This document shows, in pieces, positions 53,800-63,420 of a DNA stretch of 64,000 nucleotides. The DNA lies in assembly GCF_900239495.1 (NCBI RefSeq), contig NZ_OENE01000007.1, positions 220,766-284,765 on the forward strand, given 5' to 3'. A model generated the notes under the pieces. That model was not told the DNA's origin. It ran no database searches and was given only the letters and a program-made list of their open reading frames with translations. Each line of letters begins with the position of its first letter. Position 1 is the stretch's first letter. Origin of the DNA: Tenacibaculum finnmarkense genomovar ulcerans. Its GTDB lineage: Bacteria; Bacteroidota; Bacteroidia; Flavobacteriales; Flavobacteriaceae. The position numbers and the translations under genes were made by a program.

Positions 53800-55554
53800 T
53801 TACTCTTTCAAATCTAATTTAATGCTTAATTCTGATAATTGTGCATCATTTAAAGCAGCAGGAGCGTCAATCATTACATCACGTCCTGAGTTATTTTTAG
53901 GGAAAGCGATAAAATCACGAATCGTTTCTTGTCCGCCTAAAATAGCAACTAATCTATCTAATCCGAAAGCTAAACCTCCGTGTGGTGGTGCGCCATATTC
54001 AAAAGCATCCATTAAGAAACCGAACTGCTCTTTTGCTTGTTCTTCAGTAAATCCTAAATGTTTAAACATGATAGCTTGTGTTTCCTTGTCATGAATACGG
54101 ATAGAACCTCCACCGATTTCATTTCCGTTTAACACTAAATCGTACGCATTTGCTTTAACTGCTCCAGGATTTGTATCTAATAACTCTAATTGCCCTGGTT
54201 TTGGCGATGTAAACGGGTGGTGCATTGCATGATAATGCCCAGTTTCTTCGTCTAATTCTAATAATGGGAAATCAATAACCCAAAGAGGAGCAAATACTTT
54301 AGGATCTCTTAAACCTAAGCGTTCTGCTAATTCCATTCTTAAAGCCGATAATTGGGCTCTTACTTTATTGGTATCTCCAGATAAAACACACACTAAATCA
54401 CCAGCTTTTGCACCTGTAATTTCTGCCCATTTAGCTAAATCTTCTTGATCGTAGAATTTATCTACAGAAGATTTGAATGTTCCATCTTCGTTTACACGAG
54501 CATAAATCATTCCTAAAGCGCCAACTTGAGGACGTTTTACCCACTTAATAATATTGTCTATTTCTTTTCTTGTGAATTTATTTCCTCCAGGAACAGCGAA
54601 ACCAACCACTAATTCAGCACTATTAAAAACGCCAAAATCTTTGTGTTGTGTTACTTCGTTTAATTCGCCAAATTCCATTGCGAAACGGATATCAGGTTTA
54701 TCATTTCCGTATAAACGCATTGCGTCATCATATAACATTCTAGGGAATTTATCAACTTCAACATTGTTAATTTCCTTTAATAAATGACGTGTTAATCCTT
54801 CAAAAATATTTAAAATATCTTCTTGTTCAACAAAAGCCATTTCACAGTCAATTTGTGTAAATTCAGGCTGACGGTCGGCACGTAAATCTTCATCTCTAAA
54901 ACACTTTACAATTTGAAAGTATTTATCCATTCCACCAACCATTAATAGTTGTTTGAAGGTTTGAGGCGATTGTGGTAAGGCATAAAATTGCCCTGCATTC
55001 ATTCGAGAAGGCACTAAGAAATCACGCGCTCCTTCAGGAGTTGACTTGATTAAATAAGGCGTTTCAACTTCTATAAATTCTTGGTCAGATAAATATTTAC
55101 GCACTTCCATAGATACTTTTGATCTGAAAATCAAACTATCTTTTACAGGATTACGACGAATATCTAAATAACGATATTTCATTCTGATATCTTCACCACC
55201 ATCTGTTTTATCTTCAATAGTAAAAGGTGGCGTTTTTGCTTGGTTTAAAATTTCTAATTTAGTAACCAATACTTCAATTTCACCAGTAGCGATGTTTTTA
55301 TTTTTCGATTCTCTTTCAATAACAGTACCTGTAACTTGAATTACAAATTCACGTCCTAAGGTTTTTGCTTGTTCGATTAAATCTTTAGAAGTACGTTCTT
55401 CATCAAAAATTAATTGCGTAATTCCGTAACGATCTCGTAAATCGACCCAAATCATAAAACCTTTATCACGTGATTTTTGTACCCAACCAGAAAGGGTTAC
55501 TTCAGTATTAATATGCGAGGCTGTTAATTCGCCACAAGTATGTGTTCTGTACAT
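53800..55554 (-). CDS. aspS: Aspartyl-tRNA synthetase
   Basis: 584 residues, the usual bacterial length including the GAD insertion. The N-terminal OB anticodon-binding domain begins [44 protein letters not shown]. Class II motifs: [25 protein letters not shown] (motif 1 region), [18 protein letters not shown] (motif 2) and [14 protein letters not shown] (motif 3, near residue 535). It charges tRNA-Asp. A TAATTTTG -7 box lies upstream on the minus strand. Alone in its transcription unit. Confidence 0.97.
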   Translation of the reverse strand: MYRTHTCGELTASHINTEVTLSGWVQKSRDKGFMIWVDLRDRYGITQLIFDEERTSKDLIEQAKTLGREFVIQVTGTVIERESKNKNIATGEIEVLVTKLEILNQAKTPPFTIEDKTDGGEDIRMKYRYLDIRRNPVKDSLIFRSKVSMEVRKYLSDQEFIEVETPYLIKSTPEGARDFLVPSRMNAGQFYALPQSPQTFKQLLMVGGMDKYFQIVKCFRDEDLRADRQPEFTQIDCEMAFVEQEDILNIFEGLTRHLLKEINNVEVDKFPRMLYDDAMRLYGNDKPDIRFAMEFGELNEVTQHKDFGVFNSAELVVGFAVPGGNKFTRKEIDNIIKWVKRPQVGALGMIYARVNEDGTFKSSVDKFYDQEDLAKWAEITGAKAGDLVCVLSGDTNKVRAQLSALRMELAERLGLRDPKVFAPLWVIDFPLLELDEETGHYHAMHHPFTSPKPGQLELLDTNPGAVKANAYDLVLNGNEIGGGSIRIHDKETQAIMFKHLGFTEEQAKEQFGFLMDAFEYGAPPHGGLAFGLDRLVAILGGQETIRDFIAFPKNNSGRDVMIDAPAALNDAQLSELSIKLDLKE

Positions 55555-55691
55555 TTCTAGAATTTTAGATATGCAAAATTACGCAATTATAAATATATTT
55601 TATCTAAGTTTTTTAACTTAAGATTATTAGCAGTTTTTCTATAAGGTAAATGATAATTATGAGAATAATTTGTATCATAATTGTGTTTTTT

Positions 55692-55886
55692 TTACTGATC
55701 AATATCAAATAAATATTCTACGGTAACATCAAATAAGCGTGCCATTTTAATTGCCAATGTTACCGACGGATTAAATTTTTGGGCTTCAATTGCGTAAATA
55801 GTTTGCCTTGAAACACCTAATTTTTCTGCCAAAGCACCTTGGGTTAAATTATGCCTTGCACGTTCTACTTTTAGTAAGTTTTTCAT
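55692..55886 (-). CDS. XRE-family transcriptional regulator
   Basis: 64 residues from ATG 55886; a longer frame adds 9 residues overlapping the upstream stop and is rejected. It is nearly all one helix-turn-helix: VERARHNLTQGALAEKLGVSRQTIYAIEAQKFNPSVTLAIKMARLFDVTVEYLF, the YozG/PlcR-like small XRE type. It is 1 base after the stop of the membrane-protein gene, so the two are translated together; such pairs usually let the membrane protein sense and the regulator act on the operon. Confidence 0.88.
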   Translation of the reverse strand: MKNLLKVERARHNLTQGALAEKLGVSRQTIYAIEAQKFNPSVTLAIKMARLFDVTVEYLFDIDQ

Positions 55887-55887
55887 G

Positions 55888-56310
55888 TTAAAATTGTCTT
55901 TTTTTAATCCCAAAAATGAGTAAATAAATCCATGAGTAAACGCTAATAAAACTGTCTATATTAACGGTGAAATTATTAGAAATCCCATAAAGCAACAGGG
56001 AAGCCGATAATACTATTAATGCTGTTATTTGATAAGATTCTAACCTTAGTTTATTGATATAATCATCTTCTATTTTTTCTTTGGATACTATATAAATAAT
56101 CATCCCAATTAAAGAGAACATTCCAAATAAATGAATCAAATTATCGCCAAAATATTCTCGAAATGTAAATACTCCTGTATTTTGAAGAGATTGATAGGGT
56201 TTTCCTGTAAATCCTTCTATAAAATCATCTCTTCCCTCTATAAAAGAACCGATTACAAAAACGGTTAAACCTATTTTTTTACACCAATTAGGTAAAATTT
56301 GTGTGTTCAT
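55888..56310 (-). CDS. Four-helix membrane protein paired with XRE regulator
   Basis: 140 residues with about four membrane helices (about 13-30, 60-80, 95-112 and 117-135). Contains GRDDFIEGFTGKPYQSLQNTGVFTFREYFGDNLIHLFG in the first loop. No named family. Immediately upstream of the 64-residue XRE gene (TAA then ATG one base later). In Bacteroidota and Firmicutes such membrane partners of small XRE regulators are often resistance or signal proteins; function is inferred from position only. Confidence 0.7.
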   Translation of the reverse strand: MNTQILPNWCKKIGLTVFVIGSFIEGRDDFIEGFTGKPYQSLQNTGVFTFREYFGDNLIHLFGMFSLIGMIIYIVSKEKIEDDYINKLRLESYQITALIVLSASLLLYGISNNFTVNIDSFISVYSWIYLLIFGIKKRQF

Positions 56311-56422
56311 ATTTTTTTTATCAAATGTAAATAAAACTTTACATTTTTAAAATAAAACGTTACTTTTTTTTAATTATTTTTCTGTTGATGCGATACAGAA
56401 CTAAATTCTCGTCATGCTAAAT

Positions 56423-56605
56423 CTAGTTTTTTATCCTTTGAAATATGGTCTGTTTAGCCTCTTTCTCGTATTTAATTAAATCGTCAATTGTCATTTTTGG
56501 ATATAATTTTTTTAAGAACCAAGCATTTAAAACTTTCAATAATTTAGAAATTATTAATATGATTAGAAAATTTAACATTACAGTTGTTTTTAAATATGAA
56601 TACAT
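56423..56605 (-). CDS. Possible small membrane protein
   Basis: 60 residues: a hydrophobic helix (about 8-28, MLNFLIILIISKLLKVLNAWFL) and a basic tail with MTIDDLIKYEKEAKQTIFQRIK. No family. It may start at Met10. It is AT-rich and short, so a chance reading frame cannot be excluded. In line with the membrane/XRE pair but 113 bases upstream of it. Confidence 0.35.
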   Translation of the reverse strand: MYSYLKTTVMLNFLIILIISKLLKVLNAWFLKKLYPKMTIDDLIKYEKEAKQTIFQRIKN

Positions 56606-57044
56606 AATTTTTTTTTTTAAATGAGGATTACTTTAATATTTAACCCATGTAAGGAGTTTTCTATTATGTAAATTCACTTTGTTTATCTTTGGGTAAAATT
56701 ATTGTACCGACTAATTTTAAAATAGGACACTAAATAATATTGTTTTTTTAGTGTAAATCACTGTTAGTTAGGATTTTGTGTTTTTGACTTGTGTTTTTTA
56801 AAAAAAAGAAAAAACCATAAAATACTGTTTGTGAATTAGTTAGTGTATTTTTTTGTAGGACAGTTTTATGAAATAATTTTTTTGTCCTAAAATGATGAAA
56901 ACAATAATGCTGAAATGCTTAGTGAAATAAAGGGGTAACAAGGTTTTTACTAATCTGATTTCAGGACAAACTATGTTTTTAGACATAAAAAATGTAATTT
57001 AAAAGAGGGGTAAATAATTTATTTATCAGTATAAAAATATAATT
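56606..57044. other. Noncoding stretch, 439 bases
   Basis: No reading frame with coding character on either strand. It is AT-rich with repeated short TTTTT/AAAAA tracts, and contains two GTCCTA/TAGGAC-like words (near 56727 and 56884) and a GAC-AAA at 56966 but no full inverted repeat. I see no convincing promoter, terminator, RNA gene or attachment site. It probably holds the HopJ-gene promoter near its right end (TTTATTTATCAGTATAAAAATA region), with no clear TAnnTTTG. Confidence 0.5.
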
Positions 57045-57392
57045 ATGACATTACAAGAATTTAAAAACAAACTAAGAAACACACCTAAAGAACTAGATTT
57101 TTCAGAAACAATGAACGTAATTGAAGAAAACTACACTTTTACGCCATCAGCATTTAAAAATGGCGATTTAGAAAATACGAGTACTCAAAATTTAGGTTCG
57201 TGTAAAGTGTTTTCATTTGCTATTAAACAGCAATTAAGCAAAGAAGAAACCTTGGCTTGTTTTGCACAATATTATTTTATTGATGTTTTAGAAACCCCAA
57301 ACGGAGCAGGTCATCAGAATATTAGAAACTTTATGAAAACAGGTTTTGAAGGATTGGTTTTTGAAAATGAAACTTTAGTAGAGAAAGTATAA
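57045..57392 (+). CDS. HopJ type III effector-family protein
   Basis: 115 residues, the full length of the HopJ family. FSETMNVIEENYTFTPSAFKNG (about 19-40) and ETPNGAGHQNIRNFMKTGFEGLVF (about 85-108) are the family's conserved blocks. HopJ was named from a plant-pathogen effector, but homologues are widespread in non-pathogens including marine bacteria, so the name says little about role. Small soluble protein, isolated gene with no clear operon partner; ends 77 bases before the OLD nuclease gene. Confidence 0.85.
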   Translation: MTLQEFKNKLRNTPKELDFSETMNVIEENYTFTPSAFKNGDLENTSTQNLGSCKVFSFAIKQQLSKEETLACFAQYYFIDVLETPNGAGHQNIRNFMKTGFEGLVFENETLVEKV

Positions 57393-57431
57393 TTTATTTT
57401 TTCTAATTACTAGTTTCATTGCTACAAAAAA

Positions 57432-57456
57432 TGTAATAATATTTTGTAATATTACA
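57432..57456. promoter_or_regulatory. Palindromic candidate operator before the OLD-type gene
   Basis: TGTAATAATATTTTGTAATATTACA is an imperfect 25-base palindrome with TGTAATA/TATTACA arms, ending 14 bases before the ATG at 57470. It could bind a dimeric repressor or be part of the transcript start. No regulator gene is adjacent, so this is only a motif observation. Confidence 0.35.
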
Positions 57457-57469
57457 AGAAAAAAAGCAA

Positions 57470-59377
57470 ATGAAACTAGTAATAAAAGACATTGATGGAT
57501 TGGATTTTCCTCAAGAGTTTAAATCTCCAGAATACTACATAGATAATCTTAAAAATAGTTTTGCAACTCAAGTTGTTAAGAACAGTGAGTCATATTATTC
57601 TGCTGAAATAAAGATCAATCAAATTAATTTTTTTATAGGGGCAAATAATTCAGGGAAAAGCAGGTTTATGAGGGGTTTGTTAAAAGTTTCTCCTGAGCCT
57701 TATGAATATATTTGTAAGCAATCTCTTTTTATAGATTTATTAGAAGAACTAAAACAGATTGTATTAAATCCACATGAAGACGAAATTTTAGAGAAAAAAA
57801 ATTTAAGTTTTGAAAAGATAATAGTTAATGATATTCCAAATAAAAAAAGAGGTTTAGTTAATTATAATAAAGAAATAAGTGAAAGTTTAAACTTACGTAT
57901 TAAAGAGTTAGAATTAGAATTAGAAAAAGAAGATGACTTATTTGAAAATTTAAAATGGTATGTAAACAAGCTTAAAGATTTAGTTAAAGAAACCGATTTC
58001 TCTAAAAACAATAAAATTTCAAAAAAAACATATGTTCCTATTTTAAGAAGTTTATTAGAAAATCCAAGCTTAGTAGAAGGTGCTTTTAAAGATACAATTA
58101 AAAAAGTTTTTTTTAATGATAATGATTCGCTACCTAATCATCTAAAAATAGATACAGGTTTAAATTTATGGGGTGATATGTCCAAAATTCATAACAGTCG
58201 AAATATTGGAGATATTGAAAATTTTTCTAATTTTTTAAGTCAACATTTTTTTGATAATGAAAAAGTACAACTATTGCCAGATAGAGAAGGTCTTAAATTA
58301 ATACAAATAAACATTAATAATAAGGGTTTTAGAGGTATAAATGAAATAGGCGACGGAGTTCAAACAATAATATTATTACTCTTTCCAATATTTACAGCAT
58401 ATAATAACGAATGTTTTTATATAGAAGAACCTGAAACAAATTTACACCCAGCATTTCAACGAATATTTATTGAAACCTTATTAACAAATGAAATTTTAGT
58501 AAATAAAAACTTAAAATATTTTTTCACAACACATTCTAATCATTTTTTAGATTTAACTTTAAGAAGTGATAAAGTTTCTTTTTTTCAGTTTCAAAAAATA
58601 GCAGAAAACAAACATCTTATAAAAACGAATATAAAACCCAATAAAGAAACTTTAGATTTATTAGGTGTAAATAATTCATCTGTTTTTTTAGCGAACACAT
58701 CTCTTTGGGTAGAAGGACCTACGGATAGAAAATATTTAGCCAAATTTTTAAAACTTTATTGTGAAGAGAAAGAAAAACCATATTTAAAAGAAGACATTGA
58801 TTTTGCTTTTTTTGAATATGGAGGTAATTTAATTGCTCATTATTTATTTGATGAAAATCAAGAATTTGAAGATGATGAAATTCGAGATAAAATAAATGCC
58901 TTTGCAAATGCTAATAAAATATATCTTTTAGCTGATAATGATAATGTGAAAGAGGAAAGTGCAAAATATTTAAGACAGAAAAATTTAGAGAATTTAGCGA
59001 GTAAAAACTCTTATTTTAAGTATCAAAATACAATAGTTAAAGAAATAGAAAATTTATTATCTGCGAAAGTTGTTAAAGGTTTTATTTCTGAATTGTTAAA
59101 AACAGCAAGTAGTAAAGAGAAAGTTAAAAATATAAAATTGAAAAAAGATGATTATTCTAGTATTGGAATAGGTCAATTTATTGAAGATGTTTTAATAAAG
59201 AATAATATTTCTGATATGAAAAAGTTTAAAGCAGAATCAGGAACATTAACAAATGAATACAAAAATAAACTAGCCAATTTTGTTATTGACAGAACTTATA
59301 CTTACAAAGATTTAATTGAAGATAACGAGCAGTTAAAAACTTTAATTGAAGATTTATATAAGTTTATTAAAAATTAA
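57470..59377 (+). CDS. OLD-family ATPase with TOPRIM nuclease domain
   Basis: 635 residues. ATPase half: Walker A GANNSGKS (about 57-64), a long insertion with coiled-coil, Walker B CFYIEEPETNLHP (about 320-333) and TTHSNHFLDL (H-loop). TOPRIM half: LWVEGPTDRKYLAKFLKLYCEE (the Glu near 415) and YLLADNDN (the DxD near 488). This is the overcoming-lysogenization-defect layout. There is no UvrD-like helicase next to it, so it is a class 1-type solitary enzyme rather than a Gabija pair. Role in phage defence is likely by family but not shown. It is rich in AAA/GAA codons and isolated, in line with transfer. Confidence 0.85.
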   Translation: MKLVIKDIDGLDFPQEFKSPEYYIDNLKNSFATQVVKNSESYYSAEIKINQINFFIGANNSGKSRFMRGLLKVSPEPYEYICKQSLFIDLLEELKQIVLNPHEDEILEKKNLSFEKIIVNDIPNKKRGLVNYNKEISESLNLRIKELELELEKEDDLFENLKWYVNKLKDLVKETDFSKNNKISKKTYVPILRSLLENPSLVEGAFKDTIKKVFFNDNDSLPNHLKIDTGLNLWGDMSKIHNSRNIGDIENFSNFLSQHFFDNEKVQLLPDREGLKLIQININNKGFRGINEIGDGVQTIILLLFPIFTAYNNECFYIEEPETNLHPAFQRIFIETLLTNEILVNKNLKYFFTTHSNHFLDLTLRSDKVSFFQFQKIAENKHLIKTNIKPNKETLDLLGVNNSSVFLANTSLWVEGPTDRKYLAKFLKLYCEEKEKPYLKEDIDFAFFEYGGNLIAHYLFDENQEFEDDEIRDKINAFANANKIYLLADNDNVKEESAKYLRQKNLENLASKNSYFKYQNTIVKEIENLLSAKVVKGFISELLKTASSKEKVKNIKLKKDDYSSIGIGQFIEDVLIKNNISDMKKFKAESGTLTNEYKNKLANFVIDRTYTYKDLIEDNEQLKTLIEDLYKFIKN

Positions 59378-59416
59378 AAAGTATAATTATAAAATACAAA
59401 TTATCAAAAACAGCAC

Positions 59417-59510
59417 AAATTCCTAGCCCCGATTGAAGCATTTGTTTGAGCTCTTTTTTTGATTTTTCTTCAAAAAAAAGCGAGTGCGGAAAGCGGGAAA
59501 TAGCTTCAAA
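59417..59510 (+). repeat. 94-bp dispersed repeat, possible structured RNA (copy 2)
   Basis: Matches 33056-33149 at 93 of 94 bases, the only change being A/T in the GAAGCA-A/T-TTGTTT part. Again it lies between convergent genes (OLD-type gene and the 131-residue gene) and again in plus orientation. Confidence 0.7.
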
Positions 59511-59511
59511 A

Positions 59512-59546
59512 AAAAGTGGCTTGTAATAATGTTACAAGCCACTTTT
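59512..59546. terminator. Intrinsic terminator
   Basis: AAAAGTGGCTTGTAA pairs exactly with TTACAAGCCACTTTT around TAATG, 135 bases past the OLD-type stop and just after the 94-bp repeat. Confidence 0.75.
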
Positions 59547-59596
59547 AGGTGTTTTCGTTGAATTAAGTATCAAAAAAAAGCTATTTGAAAATGAAA

Positions 59597-59992
59597 TTAT
59601 TTACAAACTACGCCTTCTTTATTTAAAAGGTCGATATGCCTGAAAAATCCTTTTTGAATTGTTCCTTCTTGAAAGATAAATGTTTTGTCGTGTAAAATAT
59701 TATTTTCGAAAAAAGTAACCTGAAATTGATTGTCTAAAGCAAATAATTCGGGTTGCATTATTTCAAATTTAGAAAATGATTTCGCTTTTAAAAGGTCAAT
59801 TTTTCTTCGGAATAAAGAGGTTTTTTTAGTTTCAGAAAATCCTTGTGAAACAATAACGACCATTTCTAAATCAACGTCTTTTTTATTGATAATATAAACG
59901 CTCCACTCCTCTAAATTATCCTGTGGATTTTTTTCTAAAGTGATGGCAATTTCTACATCAGTAACTCCTGGTATTTTTATGTCTTTTCTCAT
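59597..59992 (-). CDS. Conserved hypothetical protein downstream of pheS
   Basis: 131 residues, soluble. Opening MRKDIKIPGVTDVEIAITLEKNPQDNLEEWSVYIINKKD and later RRKIDLLKAKSFSKFEIMQPELFALDNQFQVTFFENNILHDKTFIF form a beta-rich domain. It is commonly found behind pheS in Flavobacteria and is then mislabelled as a synthetase subunit; it has no synthetase motif. Lies 83 bases downstream of pheS, with a hairpin between them (60011-60054), so read-through rather than strict operon. Function unknown. Confidence 0.7.
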   Translation of the reverse strand: MRKDIKIPGVTDVEIAITLEKNPQDNLEEWSVYIINKKDVDLEMVVIVSQGFSETKKTSLFRRKIDLLKAKSFSKFEIMQPELFALDNQFQVTFFENNILHDKTFIFQEGTIQKGFFRHIDLLNKEGVVCK

Positions 59993-60010
59993 GTAATAGG
60001 TGTTAAAAGC

Positions 60011-60054
60011 AAAAAGTTGAAAAGCAGAATTGATTCTTTACTTTTCAACTTTTT
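60011..60054 (-). terminator. Hairpin between pheS and the downstream gene
   Basis: AAAAAGTTGAAAAG pairs with CTTTTCAACTTTTT across a 15-base loop. On the minus strand it follows pheS and precedes the 131-residue gene by 19 bases. The T run on the far side is short, so it may attenuate rather than end transcription. Confidence 0.5.
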
Positions 60055-60075
60055 GTATTTAATAGTAACTTTTAT

Positions 60076-61095
60076 TTATATAACTGATTTAAATTGCTCT
60101 AAAAAACGTTTGTCGTTTTCGTAAAACATTCTAATATCAGGAATTTGATATAATAACATAGCGATACGTTCAATTCCCATTCCGAAAGCGTATCCTGAAT
60201 ATTTTGTAGGGTCAATATTGGCATTTTTCAATACATTAGGATCTACCATTCCGCAGCCCATAATTTCTAACCAACCTGTTCCTTTGGTAATTCTGTAATC
60301 AGTTTCAGTTTCTAATCCCCAGTAAATATCTACCTCAGCACTTGGCTCTGTAAATGGGAAATAAGAAGGTCTTAATCTAATTTTTGACTTTCCAAACATC
60401 TCTTTGGTAAAGTATAAAAGTGTTTGTTTTAAATCGGCAAAAGATACATCAGTATCAATATACAATCCTTCTACTTGATGAAAAATACAGTGCGAACGTG
60501 ATGAAATATCTTCGTTTCTAAAAACACGCCCTGGAGAAATGGTTCTAATAGGAGGTGTATTATTTTCCATATATCGAACCTGTACCGATGAGGTATGGGT
60601 TCTTAATAAAGTATCTGGGTTTTTGTCGATAAAAAAAGTGTCTTGCATATCGCGTGCCGGATGGTATTCTGGCAAGTTTAATGCGGTAAAGTTATGCCAA
60701 TCATCTTCAATCTCTGGTCCTTCAGAAACGGTAAAACCAATTCTGTTAAAAACCTCAATAATCTGATTTTTCACCAATGAAATTGGATGACGAGAACCTA
60801 AGTTAATCGGTTCTGACGGACGGGTTAAATCGCCATAAAAACTTTTATGCTCAAAAGTGCTATCTAAATTATCATTTAATTCGCTAACTTTTTGTTCTGC
60901 CGATTTTTTTAAAGTGTTTAATGCCTGCCCAAAATCTTTACGCATTGCTGGATCAACATTTTTAAATTCAGCAAATAAATCTTTCAATAAACCCTTACTT
61001 CCTAAGTATTTTATTCTGAAAGCTTCTACTTCTTGTTTTGAAGTTGCTTGAAAAACATTTACATCACCAATCAATTCTTTTACTTTGTCTAACAT
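60076..61095 (-). CDS. pheS: Phenylalanyl-tRNA synthetase alpha subunit
   Basis: 339 residues, normal for the bacterial alpha subunit. An N-terminal coiled-coil arm (about 1-90) is followed by the class II catalytic core: NFTALNLPEYHPARDMQDTFFI, LRTHTSSVQVRYM, FRNEDISSRSHCIFHQVEGLYID, RPSYFPFTEPSAEVDI and GMGIERIAMLLYQIPDIRMFYENDKRFLEQF. pheT is not next to it in the window. A TAAATTTG -7 box lies about 26 bases upstream on the minus strand. Confidence 0.97.
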   Translation of the reverse strand: MLDKVKELIGDVNVFQATSKQEVEAFRIKYLGSKGLLKDLFAEFKNVDPAMRKDFGQALNTLKKSAEQKVSELNDNLDSTFEHKSFYGDLTRPSEPINLGSRHPISLVKNQIIEVFNRIGFTVSEGPEIEDDWHNFTALNLPEYHPARDMQDTFFIDKNPDTLLRTHTSSVQVRYMENNTPPIRTISPGRVFRNEDISSRSHCIFHQVEGLYIDTDVSFADLKQTLLYFTKEMFGKSKIRLRPSYFPFTEPSAEVDIYWGLETETDYRITKGTGWLEIMGCGMVDPNVLKNANIDPTKYSGYAFGMGIERIAMLLYQIPDIRMFYENDKRFLEQFKSVI

Positions 61096-61118
61096 CTTAT
61101 CTGTCCAAAATTTGACTG

Positions 61119-61126
61119 CAAATTTA
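61119..61126 (-). promoter_or_regulatory. pheS promoter -7 box
   Basis: TAAATTTG on the minus strand matches the Bacteroidota -7 consensus, 24 bases before the pheS ATG. The 313-base divergent region to gdhA (61096-61408) contains this and the gdhA box and nothing else I can support. Confidence 0.5.
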
Positions 61127-61346
61127 ATATTTTTATATCAAAATACATAATAACTGTCATTAACTATCGGAATTAAAAAGTAGTGTGTAAAACAAGGCAT
61201 ATAGTAATCTGGATATAATCGCCATAAAAAAGCAGATACCGCCTTGTTTTTTTTCGCAGTAATTTGCTTTTATATTTGAAAATCATAAATAAATATTAAA
61301 ACAGTTAATTTTTGATGATTTTAAATTTAACAGATTGTAAATTAAT

Positions 61347-61354
61347 TATATTTG
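61347..61354 (+). promoter_or_regulatory. gdhA promoter -7 box
   Basis: TATATTTG fits the consensus 55 bases before the gdhA ATG, leaving a moderately long 5' leader. No TTTG is at the ideal -33 distance. Confidence 0.5.
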
Positions 61355-61405
61355 CCTAAAGGAATTTGTTAATCAGAATTACAATACATAAATAACACAA
61401 ACTAG

Positions 61406-62752
<1,347 letters not shown>

Positions 62753-62772
62753 TAATTCTTTATTATAATATT

Positions 62773-62804
62773 TAAAAGCACGCTATTTATAGCGTGTTTT
62801 TTTT
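62773..62804 (+). terminator. Intrinsic terminator of gdhA
   Basis: AAAGCACGCTAT pairs with ATAGCGTG then T8, 20 bases after the stop codon. Confidence 0.85.
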
Positions 62805-62873
62805 ATGTCTATTTTTGAAAAACGCCAATACATCAAACAAATAATTACTTACTTTTATAGTTAAAACTGCTAT

Positions 62874-63410
62874 ATGAAACATTTGTTAATTTTTTTGTTC
62901 TTTTCATCAACTTTAAATGCTCAGTTTACTGATTTTGAAAAGGAACATGTTATTTTTAAAAGAGTAAAAAACAGCCAAACATTTAAAATCAAGGAATTTA
63001 ATTTTGTAATAACATGGGATGAGAAATTATCTTATTCGTCTAATTTAGAACGGCATTATGGCGGTATAAAATTGCTGGAAATATGTAAAAAAGATATGCA
63101 TATTACTAGCTTTAATAATATAGAAGATCCAACAGCTTTAGATGAAATTGTAATTCGTTTTTACGACTACAATTTAGATGGATTTATAGATTTTGCCATG
63201 CCTATTAGTGTTGGTGGTAGTACTTGGTTAAGATATTATATATACAATCCTACTACTAAAAAATACTTGCATGAAAAAGAGTGGGATTATTTAAGAATTC
63301 AAAAAATAGATAAAACTAATAAACGTATTCTTACCCAACCTGATGGAGGTATTGATAATAGAAAATTATTTAAAATTGAAGGAAGTAAATTAATTAAGGT
63401 AAAACGATAA
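62874..63410 (+). CDS. Exported XAC2610-like/FG-GAP-type protein
   Basis: 178 residues. A signal peptide MKHLLIFLFFSSTLNAQ ends in AQ, so the protein is exported. The middle has VIRFYDYNLDGFIDFAMP (about 100-118), a calcium-binding DxNxDGxxD loop of the FG-GAP/XAC2610-like family, then STWLRYYIYNPTTKKYL. XAC2610 homologues are periplasmic proteins of unknown role in Bacteroidota. No operon partner. The tandem repeat array begins 10 bases downstream of the stop. Confidence 0.7.
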   Translation: MKHLLIFLFFSSTLNAQFTDFEKEHVIFKRVKNSQTFKIKEFNFVITWDEKLSYSSNLERHYGGIKLLEICKKDMHITSFNNIEDPTALDEIVIRFYDYNLDGFIDFAMPISVGGSTWLRYYIYNPTTKKYLHEKEWDYLRIQKIDKTNKRILTQPDGGIDNRKLFKIEGSKLIKVKR

Positions 63411-63420
63411 TTTTTATCTA

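Noticed and set aside
56606..57044. Integration or attachment site
   Set aside because: No direct repeats, integrase or tRNA end were found in or around the stretch.
57470..59377. Gabija defence system
   Set aside because: No UvrD-like helicase gene (GajB) is adjacent; only the OLD-type protein is present.
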